Notes: a model not told the origin generated them from the letters alone. A DNA stretch of 64,000 nucleotides from Lacihabitans sp. CCS-44 (GCF_024343735.1 NZ_RJUE01000060.1:310001-374000); one strand, 5' to 3'. Positions 35,993-44,835 are shown, counted from the first letter of the stretch. Numbers and translations: made by a program.

Positions 35993-37003
35993 TTGACTAA
36001 TCTAGGGTTTCGTAAAGCTTTAATTGTGTTATCGTTTGGGTCATTTTGGATAAATACCAATGCACAAACAACTAAAAACTTTGAATTCATAAAGGTCGAT
36101 TCCTCGTTTAGTTCACTTGACGGAGTGTTTTCCGCACTCCCGCCTGATGTGAAGTTCGGTGGAATATCAGGCATCGAGTTTTACAACAATGCCTTGTACT
36201 TGGTTTCCGACAGAGCCTTTAAAACTGATACTACAGAAAACTCTTATATTTTTAAAATGGACTCGATTGGTCAAATATCAACTGCCTTCAAGTTTTTTGG
36301 CGTTAAAAATGTTGAGTCCATCCGGTTTGATAATTTATCACAAAAGATGTTTTTCGCTTTCGAAAGAGAGGATTCTACAGGTGTGGGTTTTATCAACGAA
36401 AACAACATACCTATCAATCTTGCGACGTTTTCCATGAAAACCGATTCATTAACTACGGAAAACCGTGGTATAGAAAGTTTATGTTTTGATGAAAAGCACA
36501 ATCTTTGGTTTGCTTTTGAATCGAGTTTGGGGCCTTCTATTTCGTTTTTCCAATTTCCTTATGATGCCACAAAAAACAGTTACGATTACAACAAAAAGAA
36601 GGTTTTTCAATACCCATTTGATGCCAGAATTTGTATAAAACCAGACCAAAAACTGAGCGGAAATGTGGGGAATGGTATAACAGAAATTTTACCTTTTGAT
36701 GACAACAAACTGTTAGTAATGGAACGCTGCTTCGATGATAGATTTATAACTATGCGGTTATTTGTAGCCAGTATTCCAAGCGAAGGAAATATTATTTCAA
36801 AGCAACAAGTGTTTGAATTTACTATTAAAAATGAACTTTTAGGGCAAAATCGCCCCCTCAGACCAGACAATTTCGAGGGGATGACCTGGGGAAAAGAAGA
36901 AAACAATCAACGAATATTGTACATAATAAGCGACGATAATTTTAATCCAAAAAGACAGAGAACATTGCTTTTGACGTTGGGGAAAATTGAGATTGAAAAA
37001 TAA
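35993..37003 (+). CDS. Exported esterase-like phytase-type protein
   Basis: 336 residues if the TTG at 35993 is used; that start gives a good signal peptide (TNLGFRKALIVLSFGSFWINTNAQ). An ATG at 35912 is in frame but lies inside an intergenic repeat and would add a non-signal extension. The mature part matches the 'esterase-like activity of phytase' family: GGISGIEFYNNALYLVSDRA, SIRFDN, NRGIESLCFDEKHNLWFAFES, GNGITEILPFDDNKLLVMERCF, and RPDNFEGMTWGKEE...ILYIISDDNFN. A calcium-binding beta-propeller of uncertain substrate, possibly phosphate esters. Start uncertain. Confidence 0.8.
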   Translation: MTNLGFRKALIVLSFGSFWINTNAQTTKNFEFIKVDSSFSSLDGVFSALPPDVKFGGISGIEFYNNALYLVSDRAFKTDTTENSYIFKMDSIGQISTAFKFFGVKNVESIRFDNLSQKMFFAFEREDSTGVGFINENNIPINLATFSMKTDSLTTENRGIESLCFDEKHNLWFAFESSLGPSISFFQFPYDATKNSYDYNKKKVFQYPFDARICIKPDQKLSGNVGNGITEILPFDDNKLLVMERCFDDRFITMRLFVASIPSEGNIISKQQVFEFTIKNELLGQNRPLRPDNFEGMTWGKEENNQRILYIISDDNFNPKRQRTLLLTLGKIEIEK

Positions 37004-37018
37004 AAAAATAGCGAATTA

Positions 37019-37384
37019 ATGACGCCTGAAAAAGTAACCATTGCAGAAAAACTTTCGCTTTTCCATGACCATTGGAACCCGAGAATTGTCGGAGAACTAA
37101 ATGGCCAACATGTCAAATTGGTCAAGCTGCTTGGTGAATTTGTTTGGCATAAGCATGATATAGAAGACGAGATGTTTTTTGTAATAAGTGGTACACTCAG
37201 AATGGAGTTTAGAGACAAAACCGTTGAGGTACATCCCAATGAATTTATTATAGTTCCAAGGGGCGTAGAACACAGACCTGTAGCTGAAAATGAAGTGGAA
37301 ATTATGCTCTTTGAACCCGCTTCTACTCTGAATACTGGCGATACAAAAGGAGAGCTAACAAGAGAAGTTTTGGAAAAAATATAG
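37019..37384 (+). CDS. Small cupin-domain protein
   Basis: 121 residues, a single cupin: VKLLGEFVWHKHDIEDEMFFVISG (first motif with His-His-Glu ligands) and EFIIVPRGVEHRPVAENEVE (second His). No signal peptide, so probably cytoplasmic. It lies 15 bp after the phytase-like gene. No substrate assigned. Confidence 0.9.
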   Translation: MTPEKVTIAEKLSLFHDHWNPRIVGELNGQHVKLVKLLGEFVWHKHDIEDEMFFVISGTLRMEFRDKTVEVHPNEFIIVPRGVEHRPVAENEVEIMLFEPASTLNTGDTKGELTREVLEKI

Positions 37385-37394
37385 AGACTGATTT

Positions 37395-37440
37395 AAAAAC
37401 CGCAAAGAAGTGAGCGAAGCGGAAAACTCTGCGAAAACAA
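37395..37440. repeat. Intergenic repeat family C, copy 2
   Basis: AACCGCAAAGAAGTGAGCG, then AAAACTCTGCGAAAAC; same word order as copy 1 at 27476. Confidence 0.45.
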
Positions 37441-37460
37441 TCATTTGAACTAAAAATATC

Positions 37461-38273
37461 ATGAAAAACAGAAGAGATTTTCTAAAAACATTGGGGCTTT
37501 CTGGTGCCGTATTTTTGTCTGGTGAAGCTTTTTCTACTGATACTTTTGTGGCATCAAGAAGCAAAGTAAAACTCCGCTTTATAGTCGCTTCTGACGGTCA
37601 TTATGGCCAACCCAAAACAGAGTTTGATGCTATGCACGAAACCCTAGTAAACCATGTAAACACGTTTGCTGCAAAAGAAAAGGTGGATTTTTGTGTAATA
37701 AATGGCGACCTTTTTCACGACGACCCCAATCTTTTGCCACAAGTAAAACAAAAGCTCGATCAACTTAAAACACCTTACTATGTAACCCGTGGTAACCACG
37801 ACAGAGTGCCAGAAAGCCGCTGGGAAGAAGTATGGAAAATGCCTGTAAACCATAGTTTTACCACAAAAAACCATGCAGTAATATTGGGTAATACTTCCAA
37901 CATCAAAGGCGAATACTTGATGCCTGACCTCAATTGGATGAAAAGCGAACTCAACAAAGCCAAGGCACAAAAAAACACTTTCATTTTTTTACATGTACCA
38001 CAAATCCCGTGGGTAGAACACTGTATTGATAGTCCTGATTTGATAAAGCTTTTCGCTGAATACAAAAACATAAAAGCCGTTTTTCACGGTCACATTCATT
38101 CGCTTGACGGTCTAAAAATGCACAACGGTCTACCCTACCTTTTTGATGCTCACTTTGGAGGTAACTGGGGTACCGAATACCGAGGTTTCAGGGTGGTTGA
38201 AGTTATGAAAGATAATTCCATACTTACTTACATGATGAATCCTACGGTTAGGATTTTGGAGGAGAGGATATAA
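37461..38273 (+). CDS. Tat-exported metallophosphoesterase
   Basis: 270 residues. The start MKNRRDFLKTLGLSGAVF is a good Tat leader (twin arginine). The calcineurin-like metal site is complete: VASDGHYG (Asp45, His47), INGDLFHDD, TRGNHDR, FLHVPQIPW and FHGHIHSLDG. Probably an exported phosphodiesterase or phosphatase, consistent with the phytase-like gene just upstream (inference). The gene is followed by a 338-bp gene-free stretch with hairpins. Confidence 0.92.
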   Translation: MKNRRDFLKTLGLSGAVFLSGEAFSTDTFVASRSKVKLRFIVASDGHYGQPKTEFDAMHETLVNHVNTFAAKEKVDFCVINGDLFHDDPNLLPQVKQKLDQLKTPYYVTRGNHDRVPESRWEEVWKMPVNHSFTTKNHAVILGNTSNIKGEYLMPDLNWMKSELNKAKAQKNTFIFLHVPQIPWVEHCIDSPDLIKLFAEYKNIKAVFHGHIHSLDGLKMHNGLPYLFDAHFGGNWGTEYRGFRVVEVMKDNSILTYMMNPTVRILEERI

Positions 38274-38611
38274 GGTTTAGAGTGTTTCCTATAAGGCGGT
38301 CAGACCCATAGGTCGGACCTGAGATGGGTTTTGTTTTTAGATAAACTCTATTCATTTATCTTGAAACAGAATATTGCAATTACCGCAATTTGACTAAAGT
38401 CAAAAAATATCAAATTCAACCATCCACTGGCTAAAGCCAGTGGTAATTAAAATCTCGAAGCGTTAAATTTAGATCGATTTATTTTTGAATTCCCAACAGC
38501 TTTAGCTGGTGTTTATCAATTAAATAACCAATTAGGCTTTAGCCAAAATCTTAATGTCAATCTTTTTACACCTCCCCTCACTTATTTTTTCAAAACATTC
38601 TTGATTAAAAA
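38274..38611. repeat. Gene-free stretch with a cluster of TAAA/TTTA-core hairpins
   Basis: Four small hairpins share a ctTAAAag or agctTTTAgc core: TTTGACTAAAGTCAAA (38389-38404), CCACTGGCTAAAGCCAGTGG (38424-38443), CAGCTTTAGCTG (38497-38508) and GGCTTTAGCC (38535-38544). Two point one way, two the other. A further inverted repeat with GGTC/GACC arms lies near 38295-38325. No coding potential seen. This resembles REP-like intergenic repeats. Confidence 0.6.
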
Positions 38612-39406
38612 TCAGGCCCTTATTCTTAATAAGGATTTTTGAATCATTAAAGGTGTGTCCAAATTTTTTAGTATTGTATTTAAATTACTAATTTTCCATT
38701 CTTCCATAAATGGGTTTGAAAAAATTTCTATTTTTTCCCATGTTAAAGGATTTAGATCAATTTTGAAAAATTCAGGGGTCTCTAACTTATTTTGCCATTG
38801 ATTTATTTGAGTAATTACAAATCTAAATTCTTTTTCGTGTTCGTAACTAGAATCTTTAAATAAGGCAAAGTTATTATCGTTTAAATCAATTTCTTTAAAG
38901 TTTTGATAATACCTTACTTTTTCAAAGTATGCCATTCTATTGGTATCAGAGATTTTATCAATCCCATTTAAAACATTTTCAATTAATATTTTCGCATCTA
39001 TTTTAACCGCGACACCATTTTTAGAAGAGTATAGTTTCCACATTGCAAGCGATTCTTTTTCCCCCATAAACCAACACGAAGCAAACTGTGTTTTTTGTAA
39101 AAACTTAATCCCATCTTGTGTATCTCGTCTGTTTTTATTGTCTGAGGATATAAAATCTTCTCTATTTTCTTTCGAAATCCATAATGTATTCTCTTTATTA
39201 AAAGGCTCATTGTTTTCATGAATTGATTTCATCATTAGTAAAAAACCTCCTATTCCTTCATCGGCATCCTCAAATTTGTCTAATCTGGAAAAATACAACT
39301 CTCGATTAATTATAAAATCCAAGAATTTATGAATATCAAAATATCTCCACAAATATTTGCCTTCATAATCCTCAAAATTAAACGTTTCTAGTTTTGTGTA
39401 AAGCAT
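38612..39406 (-). CDS. DUF2971 domain protein
   Basis: 264 residues. DUF2971 signatures: LWRYFDIHKFLDFIINRELYFSRLDKFEDADEG near the start, FASCWFMGEKESLAMWKLYSSKNGVAVKI in the middle and YEHEKEFRFVI toward the end. No signal peptide or membrane helix; cytoplasmic. DUF2971 genes are scattered, poorly understood and often lie in variable regions. The gene is more AT-rich than its neighbours and sits beside the hairpin cluster, suggesting acquisition (inference). The start is taken as the ATG at 39406. Confidence 0.85.
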   Translation of the reverse strand: MLYTKLETFNFEDYEGKYLWRYFDIHKFLDFIINRELYFSRLDKFEDADEGIGGFLLMMKSIHENNEPFNKENTLWISKENREDFISSDNKNRRDTQDGIKFLQKTQFASCWFMGEKESLAMWKLYSSKNGVAVKIDAKILIENVLNGIDKISDTNRMAYFEKVRYYQNFKEIDLNDNNFALFKDSSYEHEKEFRFVITQINQWQNKLETPEFFKIDLNPLTWEKIEIFSNPFMEEWKISNLNTILKNLDTPLMIQKSLLRIRA

Positions 39407-39443
39407 TTTTATTGGTCTTTGATAAAATCACTCTTTTCCCTAC

Positions 39444-40436
39444 TCACCCCCACTTCTTCACCAATCCATCCAAAAGCTTGTTAGTTACTGGATTAATAAT
39501 CATTCGGGCGGGGTCAGCTTCAAACCAAGCGATGGTTTCTTTGATACCTTCGGCGTAAGGAATGGTGGCTACGTAATCTGGTACCAAACGTTTTATTTTA
39601 GTGTTATCAAATATCGCACAGTGCGATTTATCGCCCCATAGACCGCCTTCTTCAGACTCAAAACCGTTTTGGTTGGCGTATTCTATAATTTTCTTTGAGG
39701 GTACATGCACGATATCGGCCTTTGCTCCTGCTGCCTCAGCCAGTTGGGTGTAAATTTGGTTCCAAGTGAGTACTTCGTCGGAAGTGATGTGATAGGCCTC
39801 TCCTATTGCCGCTGGTCTGCCTATCATACCTAAAAATGCTTTTGCAAAATCTCGGGCGTGGGTAACTGTCCAAAGCGAAGTGCCGTCGCCTTGTACCACC
39901 ACAGGCTGCCCTTTACGCATACGATCTACTGCGTTGAATTCCGTCCAGCCGCCCAATGAAAGTGGAAAAACCGAATAGTAAGTATGCGAAGGCCTGATAA
40001 TGGTCATCGGAAAATTCTGCTCTCTGAAAGCTTTTACGAGCAAATCTTCACAAGCTATTTTATCTCTGGAGTATTGCCAATGCGGGTTTTTGAGCGGTGT
40101 AGACTCAGTGATGATGAAGTTGGTTGGTGGTTTTTCGTAACACGATGCCGAGCTGATAAATACATACTGACGAGTTTTATTTTTGAAAAGATTTATGTCT
40201 CGCTGCACCTGCTCGGGCGTGTAGGCTATCCAGTTTACCACTACATCCCACTCGTGGTTTTTCAATACCTTTTCGGTCTCTGCTATGTTTTCAATATCAG
40301 CAACCAAGCTCTTAACTCCCTCTATCGGCGATCTGTTGCCACGATTAAGGTGATACAAATGTATGCCACGAGATACGGCCATTTCACTAACTGGCGTACT
40401 GATGTTTCCTGTACCGCCTATAAATAATACTTTCAT
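39444..40436 (-). CDS. NAD-dependent epimerase/reductase (extended SDR)
   Basis: 330 residues. Rossmann nucleotide motif MKVLFIGGTGNISTPV (GxxGxxG), then LVADIEN, VVVNWIAY, YVFISSASCYEKPP, and SRDKIACEDLL (catalytic Lys region, with Tyr as QYSRDK). The C-terminal part (GEAYHITSDEVLTWNQIYTQLAEA) is typical of extended SDRs that act on nucleotide sugars or related compounds. Cytoplasmic. Substrate unknown; sits next to DUF1080. Confidence 0.88.
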   Translation of the reverse strand: MKVLFIGGTGNISTPVSEMAVSRGIHLYHLNRGNRSPIEGVKSLVADIENIAETEKVLKNHEWDVVVNWIAYTPEQVQRDINLFKNKTRQYVFISSASCYEKPPTNFIITESTPLKNPHWQYSRDKIACEDLLVKAFREQNFPMTIIRPSHTYYSVFPLSLGGWTEFNAVDRMRKGQPVVVQGDGTSLWTVTHARDFAKAFLGMIGRPAAIGEAYHITSDEVLTWNQIYTQLAEAAGAKADIVHVPSKKIIEYANQNGFESEEGGLWGDKSHCAIFDNTKIKRLVPDYVATIPYAEGIKETIAWFEADPARMIINPVTNKLLDGLVKKWG

Positions 40437-40538
40437 TTTGTGATTCTATATTTTATCAAACTTAAAAAATAATTGAGGGTTTTTCTTGAAAATTAAAGAC
40501 GTGTTTCTAAAAAAGTGCTACAATCTTTCATAAAAGGC

Positions 40539-40562
40539 TACTTCTCGATCTCGCTCGAAGTA
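40539..40562. repeat. Intergenic hairpin repeat family D
   Basis: TACTTC/GAAGTA with internal TCGA on both sides (CTTCTCGATCTCGCTCGAAG). The phrase 'cttctcgatctcgctcgaag' type is recalled as a frequent intergenic repeat. It lies between the SDR and DUF1080 genes. Confidence 0.45.
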
Positions 40563-40587
40563 ACGTTTATAGGCCAAAATAAAGCTC

Positions 40588-41262
40588 TCACAACTCCCTC
40601 AACTCCACTTTCCGGAATTCCACTTCTGAGCCTTCGGCCTGTAAAGCTATTTGACCCTTGTTCGCTGTTGCCAAACCTTCGTTTACGAGGTCACCGTTTA
40701 CCCAGACGGTTATTTTATTTCCATCGCACCTCACTTTCATGGTATTCCACTCTCCTACTGGTCTTTCTGAATTATCCGTAAGGTTTTTTACTCGACGTTC
40801 TTTGCCTTCGGTTACGCCCCAATCCTCTTTTTTGCCCCTTCGAGTTTCCATGTTCGGTGTGACAACGTCTTCACCAATACACCAAAAATCACCTGCATTG
40901 GTATGCATGAGCTGGCATTCTATGGATTTCGGAAACATTTTGTAGAGAATCCGAGGTGTGGAACAAAACACCAAAACGCCACAGTTACCTGGTTTTCCAG
41001 CGAAACGATACTGCACTTCCAGCTCAAAGTTTTCATAAATTTTGTCGGTTATGATATGGCCCTGTGGTTCAGCGAGACTTACCAATTTACCTTCTCTAAT
41101 AATAAATGGATTTTTGCCGTTGGGGTTTTCGTCGAGTTTGGGCACATCTATGTGCCAGCCAGTGAAATCTTTGCCATTAAAAAGACTAACGGCGGGTTTT
41201 TGAGCGGTTACGGAGAATCCTACGCACCACAAAATAAGCAAGAATGCTTTGTTTAAACTCAT
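40588..41262 (-). CDS. DUF1080 (3-keto-disaccharide hydrolase-like) exported protein
   Basis: 224 residues from the ATG at 41262 (MSLNKAFLLILWCVGFSVTAQ, a signal peptide); an upstream in-frame start at 41349 would place non-signal sequence first. Concanavalin-like DUF1080: SLFNGKDFTGWHI, FELEVQYRF, GNCGVLVFC, ECQLMHTNAGDFW, GEWNTMKVRCDGNKITVWVNGDLVNEG and IALQAEGSEVEFRKVEL. The family is associated with hydrolysis of keto-glycosides. It fits the surrounding sugar-related genes. Confidence 0.92.
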   Translation of the reverse strand: MSLNKAFLLILWCVGFSVTAQKPAVSLFNGKDFTGWHIDVPKLDENPNGKNPFIIREGKLVSLAEPQGHIITDKIYENFELEVQYRFAGKPGNCGVLVFCSTPRILYKMFPKSIECQLMHTNAGDFWCIGEDVVTPNMETRRGKKEDWGVTEGKERRVKNLTDNSERPVGEWNTMKVRCDGNKITVWVNGDLVNEGLATANKGQIALQAEGSEVEFRKVELREL

Positions 41263-41336
41263 AATTTTATTTTGGTCGAATTTTGATTTTAAAAGTACTA
41301 AATCTCTAGCAAGTATTGTGTTATAATTTGAGTGTT

Positions 41337-41370
41337 TTGACAAAATCAAGACCAGATTTCTATAAATTTG
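41337..41370 (+). promoter_or_regulatory. Promoter of the TPR histidine kinase
   Basis: TTG at 41337-41339, a 23-nt spacer and TAAATTTG at 41363-41370. The start codon follows at 41415. Confidence 0.5.
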
Positions 41371-41414
41371 CTATGTCAAAGTCAGAATGGCTTACCGTAC
41401 CTTTTACAGGATAA

Positions 41415-43439
41415 ATGTTTAAACTTGTTTTTACTTTTTTGGCCTTAAATATTTCGTTCTTGGCCTTAGCCCAAAAACCAAACCTCAATAGCCTTTTAGC
41501 CATTTCAGAAAAAAATTTCACTGATGACTCCGCAAAAACGAAGCATTTTATCAAAGTTTTTGTGGCTTACAACAAAATTCCCAACTTTAATAAAGTAGCG
41601 GAATATGGACAAAAAGCATTAGACGCCTCCAAAAATCTTAAAAACTCAAATATTTACCTCAACGTTTACGAAAGGCTCGGTATGTGTTATCACGGACATT
41701 CGAGGTTTTTGGAAGCTGAAAAATTATACCTGAAAGGTATAGAACAAGCCTTAGAAAGAAAAAACAAATCTAAGGAAGCAAATTTTTACCTAAACCTAAG
41801 TGCCTTATATTCAACCATGTCTGACTATCCCAAAGCTTTGGGATCTGCAGAAAAAGCCATGAATTTGTACAAACAAGAGAACCTCATGGACGACATGTAC
41901 TCCTGCTACATGAATATCGGTAATATCTATCTCTACCTCAACCAACCGCTAAAAGCCATTGAATACATCAAAAAAGCAAATCAGGCCTTTGTACTTTCAG
42001 AAAACGGTATAAACTATGGTGTATATTCTGCCAACTTAAACTTGGCCGAAGCCTACTTGAAGTGCCAACCAAATGAACTAAAACAACTAAAGATAGGTCA
42101 TAATCAACAGCAACAACTGGCCATTAAGCACCTCAACACAGCTCTAAAAGTAGCCAACGCCATGAAAGACGATGGGCTCATTGGTACAGTATATATGCAA
42201 AAAGCCGAGCTGTTTGACCAAATGAATGACAACAAAAACGCTCTGATTCATTATAATTTAGCTCTTGAAATTGCCCTTAAAAAGAATATAGACGAGAATC
42301 TGAGTGACCTCTACCTGTCTTTAGGCCTTCACCACTTAAAAAACAAAAACTATAGCGAGAGCAAAGAGTTTCTGACCAAAAGCCTCGGTATTTCCGAAAA
42401 GATTACCCTTCTTGAGAACCAAAAACAAGCCCTCGAAAAACTAAGTTTGGTGGCTGAGCAACAAGGCGATTACAAAACGGCATTGGCCAGACATCTACAA
42501 TTTGTAAAGGTAAAAGACCAAATTATAGACCAAGAAAAGGAAAAGGAAATAACCCGTAAACAGCTAAAACTTGACTTTGAGATAAAGGAGGAAGAGTATA
42601 AGAGTAAGCAGGAATTTGATAAAAAGATCCAGTGGATACTCGGAATTTCTGCTTCTATTTTACTGGTACTTGCTGTTTTTGTTTATCGTAACCAACAGAA
42701 AACCAAGAAATTAAACGATATAATATCTAAACAAAAAGTAGAACTAGAGCAACTCGGAATGGTGAAAGACAAGATGTTTAGCCTGGTGAGCCACGATATG
42801 CGTACGCCCGTGAATGCCCTCATTTCGTTTATCACTTTGCTCGAAAACCGGCAAATATCTCAAGAAAAACTTGGCCTTTACGCAGGCGAACTGAAAAATC
42901 AGCTAACCTCCACCACCAACTTGATGGAAAATATGCTTAGTTGGGCCGCCAGCCAAATGCAAGGTTACAAGCCCATTCTTCAACCACAGAACGTCTCTCA
43001 GTTAATACATTCGGTGATTGAAAATATGAGAAATCAAGCCAATTTGAAAGGAATTGTGATAAATAACCGAATTTCGGAAACTACCACAGCCTTGATTGAT
43101 ACCGATATGCTGAGCCTAATTGTCAGGAATCTGCTCGCAAATGCCATAAAATTTAACCCTAAAAATGGAAAGATAGAAGTTTCGGCTTTCGAAGAAAATA
43201 ATGTTATGAAAATCGCCATAAAAGACAACGGAAAGGGAATACCGCTAGAAAAACTTCAACAAATAAACGACCCAAAAAACACCCTGATAGAAAGCAGCGT
43301 AGGAACTCAAAACGAAAAAGGCACTGGAATGGGACTGATGCTGTCCAAGACTTTTGCCAAACTAATAAATGGCCGTCTAACCGCACAAAGCACTGAAAAT
43401 GAAGGAAGTGAATTTGTGATTGAACTCCAGAAAGCTTAA
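41415..43439 (+). CDS. TPR-containing sensor histidine kinase (HisKA type)
   Basis: 674 residues. Signal peptide (MFKLVFTFLALNISFLALAQ), then about six TPR units in the periplasm (about 45-380), a membrane helix (about 405-425), and HisKA/HATPase domains: phosphorylated His in FSLVSHDMRTPVNALISF (about 460), N-box LIVRNLLANAIKFNP, KDNGKGIP and GTGMGLMLSKTFAKL. Unlike the kinase at 12818-14614 this uses the HisKA family. Its response regulator is probably the convergent LytTR protein, with only three bases between the stop codons. Confidence 0.9.
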   Translation: MFKLVFTFLALNISFLALAQKPNLNSLLAISEKNFTDDSAKTKHFIKVFVAYNKIPNFNKVAEYGQKALDASKNLKNSNIYLNVYERLGMCYHGHSRFLEAEKLYLKGIEQALERKNKSKEANFYLNLSALYSTMSDYPKALGSAEKAMNLYKQENLMDDMYSCYMNIGNIYLYLNQPLKAIEYIKKANQAFVLSENGINYGVYSANLNLAEAYLKCQPNELKQLKIGHNQQQQLAIKHLNTALKVANAMKDDGLIGTVYMQKAELFDQMNDNKNALIHYNLALEIALKKNIDENLSDLYLSLGLHHLKNKNYSESKEFLTKSLGISEKITLLENQKQALEKLSLVAEQQGDYKTALARHLQFVKVKDQIIDQEKEKEITRKQLKLDFEIKEEEYKSKQEFDKKIQWILGISASILLVLAVFVYRNQQKTKKLNDIISKQKVELEQLGMVKDKMFSLVSHDMRTPVNALISFITLLENRQISQEKLGLYAGELKNQLTSTTNLMENMLSWAASQMQGYKPILQPQNVSQLIHSVIENMRNQANLKGIVINNRISETTTALIDTDMLSLIVRNLLANAIKFNPKNGKIEVSAFEENNVMKIAIKDNGKGIPLEKLQQINDPKNTLIESSVGTQNEKGTGMGLMLSKTFAKLINGRLTAQSTENEGSEFVIELQKA

Positions 43440-43442
43440 CGA

Positions 43443-44189
43443 TTAATTGAATCTTTTCAAGGTTTTTGTGTCTACTTGGCTTTCCATAAATTCCGCCTTG
43501 TAACTGGCACTAAAGGGCACCGACTGATTGCCGCTAAGGTTTATTTCGGTAGGAAGAATGGCCACAATATGCCCTAGGTTTACAATGAACTGCTTATGAA
43601 CTCTTCTAAAGTTCTCCTCTGGAAGTTGACCGATAATATTTTTAAGGCTCACCAAAACCACATACATTTTGTGGTTTTGTGTATAAATTTTCGAAAAATC
43701 GCCCATGCTTTCTATATGCGTAACCTCATCATAAGACACTTTTATGTGGGCATGATTGTCTTTTACATAAAAATACGTTGCCGTTGCAGATTTGATGTCC
43801 TCCATTTTTGGAGCTTCAATTTGCTTTTTTTTGAGCTCTATGTATTCCATGGCCTTGTTGGCGGCTTTGAAGACACGTTCGAAACTTGCAGGCTTAACTA
43901 TAAAGTCTATCACATCAAGATTATAGCTCTCTACGGCATAGTCGGCATAGCTGGTTACAAACACAAAAACCGGAGCTTTCTTCAATGCTTTCACCAAACC
44001 AATACCCGATAAATCAGGCATGTCAATATCCGAAAACACGATGTCAATGTCCTGATTTTGAATCACATCCATCGCCTCCAATCCATCTGCACATTCGGCT
44101 ACGATATTTAGACTTTTGATTTTTGAAACATGCAGAGCCATCAAATCTCGTTCTATCAGACTATCATCTACAATTAAGCAATTGTACAT
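43443..44189 (-). CDS. LytTR-family response regulator
   Basis: 248 residues from the ATG at 44189 (MYNCLIVDDSLIERD); a longer in-frame start exists at 44234 but adds a non-receiver leader. Receiver (1-120) with DD8-9, phosphoacceptor Asp54 in VFSDIDMPDLSG and Lys in DFIVKP. LytTR DNA-binding domain (about 145-245): YFYVKDNHAHIKVSYDEVTHIESMGDFSKIY, and FRRVHKQFIVNL. The receiver-LytTR type fits a kinase that lacks a LuxR partner; it is convergent with the TPR kinase. Confidence 0.92.
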   Translation of the reverse strand: MYNCLIVDDSLIERDLMALHVSKIKSLNIVAECADGLEAMDVIQNQDIDIVFSDIDMPDLSGIGLVKALKKAPVFVFVTSYADYAVESYNLDVIDFIVKPASFERVFKAANKAMEYIELKKKQIEAPKMEDIKSATATYFYVKDNHAHIKVSYDEVTHIESMGDFSKIYTQNHKMYVVLVSLKNIIGQLPEENFRRVHKQFIVNLGHIVAILPTEINLSGNQSVPFSASYKAEFMESQVDTKTLKRFN

Positions 44190-44490
44190 TTCTATTGGTT
44201 TATTCCTGTCCGTAAAATTAGGTAATAACTCCAAATAGCCTTCTTAATATTTTGTTAATCTACAAACGGCGGTATGAAATCTACTTTTGGGCAGCATTCC
44301 TCAAATTTATTTTATCGGAGCATGTAATCCCACCAAATTGTGTGGTTGTAAGTTCTTACTATGTCTTTATGACCTCCGAAAGGTAGTAATAGAAGCCATT
44401 ATGAAAACAATTATTGCCATGAATTTTGAAAGTAGAGTGGCATAAAAGCCCTCTACTTTATTTTAAAAACAAGTATCTAGTACAAAACCT
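44190..44490. other. 301-bp divergent intergenic region
   Basis: Lies between the LytTR response regulator (minus) and a LytTR gene (plus). Contains a 15-codon reading frame (44401-44445), a strong hairpin (44429-44459), a GTAAGTTCTTAC palindrome (44348-44359) and ACCTCCGAAAGGT near 44372-44384. A TACTTTTG occurs at 44282-44289 but lacks a well-spaced TTG. Otherwise nothing recognised. Confidence 0.4.
44429..44464 (+). terminator. Hairpin with T-rich tail, possible end of a small RNA
   Basis: Stem AAAGTAGAG (44429-44437) with CTCTACTTT (44451-44459), 13-nt loop, followed by ATTTT. It overlaps the end of a 15-codon frame and lies 30 bp before the LytTR gene at 44491, so it could stop a short transcript or act as an attenuator. 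Confidence 0.5.
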
Positions 44491-44835
44491 ATGAACCTAA
44501 AATACATTTTTGTTGGATGCCAAAAGAATGTTCGATCAACCGAAATTGTTTACGTGCAAGCCAAGGCAAACTATTCGATTGTAAAAATGAAAGATGGGAG
44601 AGAGTTTTTGGTCGCCACAACCCTCAAAAGAATGGCAGAAAAGCTCGAAGGCTGTGGCTTCATACGACCTCACAAGTCTTTCTTGATTAATACCGAATAC
44701 ATCTTAAAATATGAATCCGGGATTCTGACCCTCACAAATGGCCTTTCTTGCGGATGTTCTCGAAGAAAAAGACAAGAAATGGACCTGATATTGAGTCCTT
44801 CTAAAAGATTTGTAGAGAAAAAGGCATTAAAGTAA
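44491..44835 (+). CDS. Stand-alone LytTR-domain regulator
   Basis: 114 residues, LytTR alone: EIVYVQAKANYSIVKMKDGREFLVATTLKRMAEKL, GFIRPHKSFLIN, LSCGCSRRKRQEMDLI. Related in length and layout to the protein at 7928-8239 and to the pseudogene at 8900-9188. No fibre gene follows here; the neighbours are a YceI pair in the opposite direction. Cysteines in SCGCSRRKR are unusual for this family. Target unknown. Confidence 0.85.
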   Translation: MNLKYIFVGCQKNVRSTEIVYVQAKANYSIVKMKDGREFLVATTLKRMAEKLEGCGFIRPHKSFLINTEYILKYESGILTLTNGLSCGCSRRKRQEMDLILSPSKRFVEKKALK

